Source: Candidatus Brocadiaceae bacterium (GTDB lineage Bacteria > Planctomycetota > Brocadiia > Brocadiales > Brocadiaceae). From it: DNA of 7,190 nucleotides. Below the pieces are notes generated by a model. The model was not told where the DNA came from and did not search any database. It saw only the letters and a program-made list of their open reading frames with translations. Below are positions 1-4,454 of the stretch, one piece after another. Positions within the stretch are counted from its first letter, which is position 1, and every line of letters begins with the position of its first letter. The position numbers and the translations under genes are program-made. The stretch is taken from positions 1 to 7,190 of the forward strand of contig JANLHY010000448.1 of assembly GCA_024653795.1 (NCBI GenBank), in the 5' to 3' direction.

Positions 1-825
1 GAAGATCGGATCATTCCAGGCGGCATGTCCGCCGCGATGGGCAAGTATACGCCCAATCATAATTCCCGTACGAATGCTGGGCCGGTGGTTGTTGACTCCC
101 ATGTTTCTCAGCTTCCGGATGATATCGATAATTATTTCCGCGTCTTTCCTCGGAAGACCCGACCTGGCTTCCACAATTTTAATCTCTGTTTCCCGTTCAA
201 AATGGTGAATTTGTATCGTTACAAGCCTATCCATGAGTGCGTCCTGTGTCTTGTGTACACCGGCATATTCCTCCGGGTTTGAGGTGAAGATGGCGCGGAA
301 ATCGGGGTGTACCTCGAGGTGTCCGCTGCCGTACCTGCTCCGTTTCGGTGCGCTAAGAATACCTTCCTGGAGAACACTGAGCAGGACGTTGTTTGCCTCA
401 GGCTTTGAGCGATTGAATTCATCGTAAATAAGCACGTGGCCATTCCTGCATGCGCTGGTAAGACGGTTGTCTGCCCAGATACTCTGCATTTCTTCTTCAG
501 ACTTCACCACTGAATGGATGAAATTATCATAGAGTTTTCTCTTTCGGTAACCGTCATGCTTACCAATGAGGTCTGACGTCTTGAACTCATCATCGCCATG
601 AATCAGCGTTACAGGCCTGCCAAGCCTGGAAGCAACGTGGAAGGCCAATGTCGTTTTGCCTGTTCCGGCAGGACCTGAAAAGTGGATAGGGTAACCTGTT
701 TGAAGATATACAAGCGCGGATTCTACTATTTCCTCTATATGCGGAGTAATCGCAAATCCGTCGCTTGGCTCCACAGATACTCCCGATTCATGAGACTGTT
801 TATTTTCAATTACCATCGTATTCAT
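1..825 (-). CDS. gvpN: Gas vesicle AAA+ ATPase GvpN (3' end outside window)
   Basis: This is GvpN, a cytoplasmic AAA+ ATPase of the MoxR-like group, known from other organisms to be needed for gas vesicles to grow to full size. I translated 275 codons from the ATG at 825 to the window edge with no stop. Walker A is GPAGTGKT at residues 51-58. Walker B is VLIYDEFNRS at about 131-140. A sensor-1-like segment, FTSNPEEYAG, lies at 180-189, followed by DALMDR at 195-200 with a candidate arginine finger. The family is usually a little over 300 residues, so only a short C-terminal part is missing. The start is supported by AAGGAG at 834-839, 8 bases upstream. An in-frame ATG at 816 is a weaker alternative. 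It is the last gene of the cluster in this window, 462 bases behind the zinc-motif gene, with repeat DNA between them, so it may have its own promoter. Confidence 0.97.
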   Translation of the reverse strand, partial: MNTMVIENKQSHESGVSVEPSDGFAITPHIEEIVESALVYLQTGYPIHFSGPAGTGKTTLAFHVASRLGRPVTLIHGDDEFKTSDLIGKHDGYRKRKLYDNFIHSVVKSEEEMQSIWADNRLTSACRNGHVLIYDEFNRSKPEANNVLLSVLQEGILSAPKRSRYGSGHLEVHPDFRAIFTSNPEEYAGVHKTQDALMDRLVTIQIHHFERETEIKIVEARSGLPRKDAEIIIDIIRKLRNMGVNNHRPSIRTGIMIGRILAHRGGHAAWNDPIF

Positions 826-845
826 TCACATTTCTCCTTAAATTA

Positions 846-859
846 AGCCTTCGGCGACT
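846..859 (-). other. Leader motif AGTCGCCGAAGGC upstream of gvpN
   Basis: On the minus strand this reads AGTCGCCGAAGGCTT and ends about 20 bases before the gvpN ATG. A related motif, AGTCGTCAAAGGTAACC, sits at nearly the same distance upstream of the kinase start (5967-5987). A longer version, with AGTCGCTGCCAAAGGC, lies at 6386-6409. It may be another dispersed repeat or a shared leader element. Its function is unknown. Confidence 0.35.
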
Positions 860-869
860 CTTTTTTTTG

Positions 870-899
870 TGTAGGGGTAATTCATGAATTACCCCTACA
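870..899. repeat. Perfect 30-base palindrome, GTAGGGG family, upstream of gvpN
   Basis: This is a perfect palindrome whose half reads TGTAGGGGTAATTCA. The same 28-base core recurs at 2834-2861 between the two gvpA genes, and a related GTAGGGGCAGGTTT palindrome lies at 1236-1266. It is followed by AGATTGAAATT, as is the 2834 copy. It lies about 45 bases upstream of the gvpN ATG. No T-tract follows the stem on the minus strand, so it is not a standard intrinsic terminator in that direction. Confidence 0.85.
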
Positions 900-939
900 A
901 GATTGAAATTATACATCGAGTTAATCCCCCTCTGTTAAG

Positions 940-1205
940 TAGGATTTATTTCTCTCGTTCCCTAGCTCCAGCTCGGGAACGCGCCTGTACCAGAAGCTCT
1001 TGCTTCTTTCTCCGGAGGAATTTCGTTTTTCTGATTCAAAGCAATGGTAGGTCAGGCGTCCTCGCCCTCCCCCTTTCTCCCCATCAGTGAGGGGGACAGA
1101 GGGAGGATGACAAGCGGGGACGCTTGTCCTACCGTTTGTTGCAATCCCGTTCCCAAGCTGGAGCTTGAGAACGAGTGGAACGGGGAGACGCATGCAATGC
1201 GTCTC
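940..1205. repeat. Cluster of dispersed hairpin repeats between gvpN and the zinc-motif gene
   Basis: This gene-free stretch is a mosaic of hairpins. CGTTCCC TAGCTCCAGCTCGGGAACG near 956-980 matches the style of CGTTCCCAAGCTGGAGCTTG near 1148-1167. AGAAGC/GCTTCT lies at 992-1007. A CTCCCCC/GGGGGAC block lies at about 1064-1105, and GACAAGCG-GGGA-CGCTTGTC at 1109-1128. GAGACGCAT-GCA-ATGCGTCTC lies at 1185-1205. GGTAGG near 1045 and CCTACC near 1133 bracket the middle part as an imperfect outer inverted repeat. No reading frame here looks like a real gene. Confidence 0.75.
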
Positions 1206-1235
1206 TACAAAAACATTGAAATTCCGTATCAATAT

Positions 1236-1266
1236 TGTAGGGGCAGGTTTCAAACCTGCCCCTACA
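1236..1266. repeat. 31-base palindrome, GTAGGGGCAGGTTT family
   Basis: This inverted repeat has arms TGTAGGGGCAGGTTT and AAACCTGCCCCTACA around a single C. It lies 21 bases beyond the stop codon of the zinc-motif gene. In RNA it would fold into a very stable hairpin in the transcript running towards gvpN. No T-run follows, so it is better called a repeat than a terminator, although it could slow polymerase or protect RNA ends. Confidence 0.8.
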
Positions 1267-1287
1267 CGGCTTTGGTTCGCCATAATT

Positions 1288-1632
1288 TTACGAATGGACG
1301 TATCCTCTGCCACGACACTGCAAGCAATACATCGCCGATGCAGATGGGTCATCGCCGGTACCATGACATGCCGGGCATTTATGGGTATCATGAGCGATTA
1401 TTGGCAGAATACCCTTACCCATGCAAGCCGTGCACGTCAGCGTCTTGATAGCTCCCGTGCCGCTGCAATGGGCGCATCGGCTATACGGTGATGAAACCGT
1501 GACTATTCCTCTTCCCCCACAAACGCAACAAGTGGAAAGGTAAGACATAATGCCAAAAGGGTCATTGCCACTGCCTCCGCAAAATGCGCATGTGGCGGTT
1601 GTTCTTTTCTTTTCTATGGTAATAACAGCCAT
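1288..1632 (-). CDS. Small DnaJ-type zinc-motif protein without a J domain
   Basis: The 114-residue protein is almost entirely six CxxCxGxG motifs: CAFCGGSG (15-22), CCVCGGRG (35-42), CAHCSGTG (53-60), CTACMGKG (67-74), CPACHGTG (86-93) and CLQCRGRG (103-110). DnaJ/Hsp40 has four such motifs binding two zinc ions, so six could bind three. There is no J domain, no signal peptide and no membrane segment. Stand-alone proteins of this type (plant BSD2, for example) act as holding chaperones. By analogy it might keep GvpA soluble before assembly, which is inference from the position inside the gvp cluster. The start at 1632 is supported by AGGAGG at 1637-1642. The spacing of 4 bases is short but acceptable. 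The 453-base gap upstream is filled with repeats. Confidence 0.85.
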   Translation of the reverse strand: MAVITIEKKRTTATCAFCGGSGNDPFGIMSYLSTCCVCGGRGIVTVSSPYSRCAHCSGTGAIKTLTCTACMGKGILPIIAHDTHKCPACHGTGDDPSASAMYCLQCRGRGYVHS

Positions 1633-1654
1633 TCGACCTCCTTTTACGGTAACA

Positions 1655-1690
1655 GTTCAGCCCACCGCAGAGAACGCTGAGATCGCAGAG
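1655..1690. repeat. 36-base dispersed repeat, CACCGCAGAGAACGC family
   Basis: This element begins GTTCAGCCCACCGCAGAG and matches 34 of 36 bases of the element at 2356-2391, by direct comparison. It is a single arm here, because no facing partner is close by. The preceding bases GGTAACAGTTCA also occur at 7105-7116 next to the repeat inside the GvpL/GvpF frame. This suggests a recurrent element boundary. Confidence 0.8.
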
Positions 1691-1747
1691 GCTGATAGAG
1701 GATAAACCAGAAAAATTATGCGGGATTTCCCCTTTTCCTGGTTTGCT

Positions 1748-1860
1748 GGTTCAATCGTCTTCGATTGAACCTAAACATTTTGCAATTTTCATAATTTGGT
1801 ACTAACTCAAAATCTATAGCCCCGTTCAAAACTTATGGTTCAATCTGCAAGATTGAACCA
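1748..1860. repeat. Pair of GGTTCAATC palindromes
   Basis: Two palindromes of one family lie here. The first (1748-1771) has arms GGTTCAATCG/CGATTGAACC around TCTT. The second (1836-1860) has arms TGGTTCAATCT/AGATTGAACCA around GCA. A third copy is at 6199-6222. The middle of each loop varies while the arms are kept, which suggests selection for, or recent copying of, the hairpin. AAACCAG and CTGGTTT at 1704-1744 form a further small inverted repeat just before them. No gene is visible in 1633-2085. Confidence 0.8.
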
Positions 1861-1920
1861 GCAAAAGTAGAGCGGGCGGTTTATCCCCCGCTTATATACA
1901 AAAATCGATTTTTGGTGATA

Positions 1921-2013
1921 GTTCACCGCAAAGGCGCAAAGAGCATCCTCCCCCTTTCTCCCCCTCTGGAGGGGGACATGGGGGAGGGCGTCCTTTGCGC
2001 CTCTGCGGTGAGC
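1921..2013. repeat. Nested inverted-repeat block, CACCGCAAAGGCGCAAAG arms
   Basis: The outer arms are GTTCACCGCAAAGGCGCAAA (starting 1921) and its near complement ending GCGGTGAGC at 2013, with 19 of 21 bases paired. Inside lies a CTCCCCCTTTCTCCCCC/GGGGGACATGGGGGAG inverted repeat (about 1947-1988). The same nested arrangement recurs at 3168-3370. It has the form of a short non-autonomous repeat element. It encodes nothing. Confidence 0.8.
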
Positions 2014-2040
2014 TGAATCGTTATGATATTTCGAACATTT

Positions 2041-2057
2041 CGCAGCCTAAAGCTGCG
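2041..2057. repeat. CGCAGC hairpin downstream of the 67-residue gene
   Basis: A CGCAGC-CTAAA-GCTGCG stem-loop lies 29 bases beyond the stop of the gene at 2086-2289. There is no T-run after it on the minus strand, so it looks like one more dispersed hairpin rather than a terminator. Confidence 0.5.
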
Positions 2058-2085
2058 GCTACTTCCTAACCCAAACGGGTCTGAG

Positions 2086-2289
2086 CTACCTTTTACGAAA
2101 GGTTTTTCTCCCGAAGAAGGCTTCGTGAGCGCTATCCATCTCGCTTCTGAAATTAGTAATAAACTGCCTAGTCTCATCAGCCTCTTGCTTAACCGCATTT
2201 TGGATTCCTTTGATGAAGTTACCACGATCCTCACTCATTGTCTGCATCTCATCCGCAAGCCTTGCCATATCATCTGTAAGTTTACCCAT
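2086..2289 (-). CDS. Small helical protein of unknown function in the gvp cluster
   Basis: I do not recognise a named family for this 67-residue protein. It opens MGKLTDDMARLADEMQ and ends with SAHEAFFG and a basic tail (RKTFRKR). It has no proline, only two glycines apart from the tail region, and is rich in Asp, Glu, Met and Lys. It is therefore probably one long amphipathic helix or coiled coil, soluble and cytoplasmic. The opening and the A-H-E-A-F-F-G ending resemble small coiled-coil proteins I recall from other bacteria, but I cannot verify this. AAAGGAG at 2296-2302, 6 bases from the ATG, is an excellent ribosome site and argues that it is a real gene. It lies between gvpA and the zinc-motif gene on the same strand, so a role in vesicle assembly or regulation is plausible but unproven. 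Confidence 0.7.
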   Translation of the reverse strand: MGKLTDDMARLADEMQTMSEDRGNFIKGIQNAVKQEADETRQFITNFRSEMDSAHEAFFGRKTFRKR

Positions 2290-2304
2290 AAACTACTCCT
2301 TTCT

Positions 2305-2322
2305 AGACGCACAGCAGTGCGT
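2305..2322. repeat. AGACGCAC hairpin, GAGACGCAT family
   Basis: The arms AGACGCAC/GTGCGTCT flank a short AGCA-type loop, followed by CTACAAAAA as at 1185-1205. It sits just upstream of the ribosome site of the 67-residue gene, so it would lie in that gene's leader RNA. Confidence 0.65.
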
Positions 2323-2355
2323 CTCTACAAAAATGAATTTACCCGATACATTAAA

Positions 2356-2501
2356 GTTCAGCTCACCGCAGAGAACGCTGAGATCGCAAAGAAATAGAAG
2401 AGGTTATGAAGTTGAGAGGTTGCATTTCTCAACTTCCCATCTTCCCAGTTTCTCACCTTCTGTTCTTTTCCTCTGCGTTCTCCGCCCCTTTTGCGGTGAA
2501 C
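2356..2501. repeat. Inverted-repeat block, CACCGCAGAGAACGC arms
   Basis: The left arm (2356-2391) begins GTTCAGCTCACCGCAGAG and the right arm (2471-2501) ends CCTTTTGCGGTGAAC. The two are imperfect reverse complements about 80 bases apart. In the middle, GAAGTTGAGA (2408-2417) and TCTCAACTTC (2427-2436) form a second perfect inverted repeat. I see no coding sequence inside. It looks like an emptied or non-autonomous repeat cassette. Confidence 0.75.
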
Positions 2502-2512
2502 TATTACAGTTA

Positions 2513-2549
2513 AAGATGGCCGTCACTTTATAAGAATGACGGCCATCTT
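2513..2549 (-). terminator. Strong stem-loop behind the second gvpA
   Basis: Perfect 13-base arms, AAGATGGCCGTCA and TGACGGCCATCTT, enclose an 11-base loop, starting 13 bases beyond the gvpA stop. On the minus strand the stem is followed by a short TTTAACTGT run, so it is a probable intrinsic terminator with a weak U-tract. It would end or thin out transcription after the two gvpA genes, in keeping with far higher demand for shell protein than for downstream products. Confidence 0.65.
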
Positions 2550-2562
2550 ATCCCCGTTCATA

Positions 2563-2781
2563 CTAGGCTGGTGAAGCGGCGGTTGCCGTCAAACCAATCG
2601 CCTCTGCGTACTTCAAATACGTTTCAACTGATGCGATTACAACCCTCGCCTCTATTGAAAGCAGTTCGATACCTACTAATGATACCTTTACCCATGCATC
2701 GATCACGATGCCCTTATCGAGTATTCTATCTACAACCTCAGCAAGACTGGACGAATCGGTGGATTTTTGTACCTTTGCCAT
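2563..2781 (-). CDS. gvpA: Gas vesicle major shell protein GvpA, second copy
   Basis: This 72-residue protein is the small hydrophobic subunit that forms the ribs of the gas vesicle shell. It contains the hallmark stretch SLAEVVDRILDKGIVIDAW, then VKVSLVGIELLSIEARVV and ASVETYLKYAEAIGL, and is very close to the GvpA of cyanobacteria as I remember it. The length is normal. The protein is identical to that of the copy at 2887-3105, while the DNA differs at about 15 sites, all silent. The start is fixed by AAAGGAG at 2791-2797, 9 bases away. A strong stem-loop follows the stop. It is probably co-transcribed with the first copy across a 105-base spacer that carries a 28-base palindrome. Confidence 0.98.
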   Translation of the reverse strand: MAKVQKSTDSSSLAEVVDRILDKGIVIDAWVKVSLVGIELLSIEARVVIASVETYLKYAEAIGLTATAASPA

Positions 2782-2833
2782 GTTATTACTCTCCTTTCAT
2801 TATTTATAGATATAGAATTTTACTTTTGAGCAT

Positions 2834-2861
2834 GTAGGGGTAATTCATGAATTACCCCTAC
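2834..2861. repeat. Perfect 28-base palindrome between the two gvpA genes
   Basis: The half reads GTAGGGGTAATTCA, identical to the palindrome core at 871-898. It lies 25 bases beyond the first gvpA stop. In the transcript it would give a long hairpin with almost no loop between the two shell-protein genes, where it could act as a processing or pausing site. Both copies are followed by AGATTGAAATT, so the repeat unit is longer than the palindrome itself. The rest of the spacer (2798-2833) is AT-rich, with no convincing promoter. Confidence 0.85.
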
Positions 2862-2886
2862 CAGATTGAAATTCCTATACATTATA

Positions 2887-3105
2887 CTAGGCTGGTGAAG
2901 CGGCGGTTGCCGTCAAACCAATTGCCTCTGCGTACTTCAGATATGTTTCAACTGATGCGATCACGACCCTCGCCTCTATTGAAAGCAACTCAATACCTAC
3001 CAGTGACACCTTTACCCATGCATCAATCACGATACCCTTATCAAGTATTCTATCTACAACTTCAGCAAGACTGGACGAATCGGTGGATTTTTGTACCTTT
3101 GCCAT
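2887..3105 (-). CDS. gvpA: Gas vesicle major shell protein GvpA, first copy
   Basis: The 72-residue product is the same GvpA as that of the downstream copy, residue for residue. I place the start at the ATG at 3105, which gives the standard MAKVQKS beginning. An upstream in-frame GTG at 3114 would add three residues, but it falls inside GGGGGTGAT (about 3111-3119). That sequence is a good match to the end of 16S rRNA and more likely the ribosome site. The last third of the gene differs silently from its twin, while the first ~45 bases are identical. That fits duplication followed by drift under strong protein constraint, or partial gene conversion. It is the first gvp gene after a 645-base spacer, so the main shell-gene promoter probably lies in that leader. 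Confidence 0.98.
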   Translation of the reverse strand: MAKVQKSTDSSSLAEVVDRILDKGIVIDAWVKVSLVGIELLSIEARVVIASVETYLKYAEAIGLTATAASPA

Positions 3106-3167
3106 GTTTATCACCCCCTTTCATTGGTTTAAAAATTACTTATAATTTTTTAAATTCCTGATAATAA

Positions 3168-3370
3168 TTCGCCGCAAAGGCGCAAAGTGCGCAAAGTTAT
3201 TACTTTTTTAGAAACTAAAGGTTGAGAATTCCGAAAAACTTTATGATATTATTCAGGTAGAGACATCCCGACGGGACGTCTCTACAAGGTGGTTTTTCTC
3301 ATTCCTCCCCTTTTCTCCCCCTCTGGAGGGGGACATGGGGGAGGGCGTCCTTTGCGTCTTTGCGGTGAGC
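3168..3370. repeat. Nested inverted-repeat block upstream of gvpA
   Basis: The outer arms are TTCGCCGCAAAGGCGCAAAG (3168-3187) and its near complement ending GCGGTGAGC at 3370. Inside are a GTAGAGAC/GTCTCTAC hairpin (3257-3285) and a CTCCCC/GGGGAG inverted repeat (about 3304-3347). The right part is nearly identical to 1948-2013. It lies 63 bases upstream of the gvpA ATG, so the gvpA transcript either starts downstream of it or carries it in its leader. Confidence 0.75.
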
Positions 3371-3599
3371 TGACCTGTTACCTAACTTTCAATCTTGTTG
3401 TTATCGTTTATAAGCCAAAATCATGCCTTCCCGGCTTATCAAAAAAAATGATTTCCTAATAAGTTATATCTTCTTTACAAAAGGAGAGTTGATGACTTCG
3501 TTTTTTAGGCTGGCAAAATTTCATCAGGATTAGATATGTCTTGGAAGAAGGGGATTCCATAGCAAGGTTGCCATAGTTATGATATTGTTTCCATAGTTA
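3371..3599. other. AT-rich spacer upstream of gvpA with no gene seen
   Basis: No credible gene is visible on either strand. ATAAGCC and GGCTTAT at 3410-3439 form a 7-base stem with a 16-base loop. CATAGTTA occurs twice (near 3572 and 3592). AAAGGAGAG before an ATG at 3492 on the plus strand opens only 13 codons. A gvpA promoter could lie here, but I see no match good enough to place one. Confidence 0.4.
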
Positions 3600-3746
3600 C
3601 GAGGTACGATTTTAGATTTACGATTTAGGAGGTAGGAGGTAGGAGGTAGGAGGTAGGAGGTCAGAAGTCAGAAGCCAGAGGGCAGAGGTCACAAGTACGA
3701 GGTAGGAAGTACGATTTAAATCTAAAATCGTAATTCGTAATTTGCC
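3600..3746. repeat. Heptamer-period repeat array
   Basis: The stretch can be cut into 21 consecutive 7-base units: 20 repeat-like ones up to 3739, then a divergent last unit (3740-3746). Five near-identical units GGAGGTA (3628-3662, the last ending in C) form the core. Units such as AGAAGTC, AGAGGTC, CGAGGTA and GGAAGTA follow in the same register, and CGATTTA-type units lie on both sides. The ends are complementary: ACGATTTTAGATTTA (3606-3620) pairs with TAAATCTAAAATCGT (3717-3731). It ends 4 bases before the receiver gene's stop codon. A short array of the same units lies at 4202-4229. Confidence 0.8.
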
Positions 3747-3750
3747 AATA

Positions 3751-4137
3751 CTATTGCGATGGCGCAATTGTCCCTATGGCCGAGCGTATTTCTGAAATGT
3801 TAAAGGGCTTGCCTATGAAACCGTCGAAGAGATTATTGGCAAGGCCCTGCTGGACTGCATCGCTGTCACGGTAATAATAGCCGGTGATGATTATAATTTT
3901 TATTTGCGGATACTGTTGGCGAATGATGCCTGAGAGTTTTAGTCCGTCAATATCCGGCAGTTTGACGTCCAGAAATATGAGTTTAACATGGGGGTGCAAC
4001 TGCTTGAGTAATTCAAATCCCTCTTTTCCGCTGGTTGAGGTATGTGTCTTGTAACCTTCCAGCATCAGTATATTTTCCAATGCCCAGCACATGTCCACTT
4101 CATCGTCTACAATTAATACTAATGGTTTTTTTGACAT
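3751..4137 (-). CDS. Stand-alone receiver-domain response regulator
   Basis: This 128-residue protein is a single CheY-like receiver domain. The acidic pocket is D11-D12 (LIVDDE), the phosphate-accepting aspartate is D57 (IFLDVKLPD), the switch threonine is T85 (IIITGY) and the conserved lysine is K110 (GKPF). All key residues are present, so it should accept phosphate. There is no DNA-binding or enzyme output domain, so it must act through a protein partner or as a phosphorelay step. The usual partner would be the kinase encoded 317 bases upstream on the same strand. The start is supported by GGAGG at 4147-4151, 9 bases from the ATG. Heptamer repeats flank it on both sides. Any role in controlling gas vesicles is inferred from position only. 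Confidence 0.95.
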   Translation of the reverse strand: MSKKPLVLIVDDEVDMCWALENILMLEGYKTHTSTSGKEGFELLKQLHPHVKLIFLDVKLPDIDGLKLSGIIRQQYPQIKIIIITGYYYRDSDAVQQGLANNLFDGFIGKPFNISEIRSAIGTIAPSQ

Positions 4138-4201
4138 TGCATCTTTCCTCCATACATTAGATTTGACGTTGGCTACCCCTCAATCCTTCTACCCCTCTGT
4201 A

Positions 4202-4229
4202 AGAAGTATGAGGTACGAGGTACGATTTG
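4202..4229. repeat. Short heptamer array upstream of the receiver gene
   Basis: Four 7-base units in register (AGAAGTA, TGAGGTA, CGAGGTA, CGATTTG) share units with the array at 3600-3746. The receiver gene is thus bracketed by the same heptamer family. The stretch lies in the leader between kinase and receiver. Confidence 0.7.
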
Positions 4230-4236
4230 TAACTAC

Positions 4237-4425
4237 TCAGGCACAAAGGCAGAAGGCACAAAGTTATTTGTTCGCTCCCACTTTCTTAATTAAACTACTG
4301 AGCATACGTTCTATTTCTCTGCTTTGTTCATCAATGCTTTCAAAATCTTCTTTTGACAAACGATTAAATCTCTATAACTTTTTACCATTCCTTTCCCTCT
4401 CTGTGCCTTCTGCCTTTGTGCCTGA
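4237..4425. repeat. 24-base inverted repeats bracketing a gene remnant
   Basis: The left arm (4237-4260) begins TCAGGCACAAAGGCAGAAGG, and the right arm (4402-4425) is its exact reverse complement over 24 bases. The 141 bases between them hold the gene remnant described separately. The arms have an A/G-rich purine-repeat texture like the other inverted-repeat blocks in this window. No flanking target duplication is obvious. The unit resembles a small cassette with terminal inverted repeats but carries no transposase. Confidence 0.8.
4264..4388 (-). pseudogene. Remnant of a small four-helix-bundle (S23/IVS-type) protein gene
   Basis: From the ATG at 4388 the frame reads MVKSYRDLIVCQK, which matches the opening of the small four-helix-bundle proteins (typically KSYRDLIVWQKA), with Cys in place of the usual Trp. 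After the first dozen codons the frame must shift. The shifted frame reads SKEDFESIDEQSREIERMLS and then SLIKKVGANK to a stop at 4264, which resembles the last helix of the same family. The family is normally about 115-125 residues, so roughly two thirds has been lost by an internal deletion that also broke the frame. The match is by eye and from memory of the family. The alternative is chance similarity in a spacer. Its position inside exact inverted repeats supports a decayed cassette. Confidence 0.5.
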
Positions 4426-4454
4426 ATAATTACCGTAAATCTACAGTGTCCTCT

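Noticed and set aside
921..1391. Minus-strand 156-codon and plus-strand 134- and 108-codon frames
   Set aside because: They run through hairpin repeats and across the antisense of the zinc-motif gene, with no domain signal. The frames are open by chance in GC-rich repeats.
1923..2234. Minus-strand 103-codon frame overlapping the 67-residue gene
   Set aside because: Its second half is repeat sequence, and it overlaps a frame with a far better ribosome site and composition.
3106..3114. GTG start giving a 75-residue first GvpA
   Set aside because: The GTG lies inside the GGGGGTGAT ribosome site. The ATG at 3105 gives the same N-terminus as the twin gene.
2571..3161. Two long plus-strand open frames (2571-2837 and 2847-3161) with similar products
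   Set aside because: They are the antisense of the duplicated gvpA genes. Their similarity only mirrors the gvpA duplication, and they lack ribosome sites.
3492..3533. Plus-strand 13-codon frame with AAAGGAGAG upstream
   Set aside because: It is too short and without recognisable content. The Shine-Dalgarno match could be chance in an A/G-rich spacer.
3561..3574. TGGCAACCTTGC on the minus strand as a sigma-54 promoter
   Set aside because: The distance between GG and GC is 7 bases instead of the required 10, so it does not fit the -24/-12 pattern.
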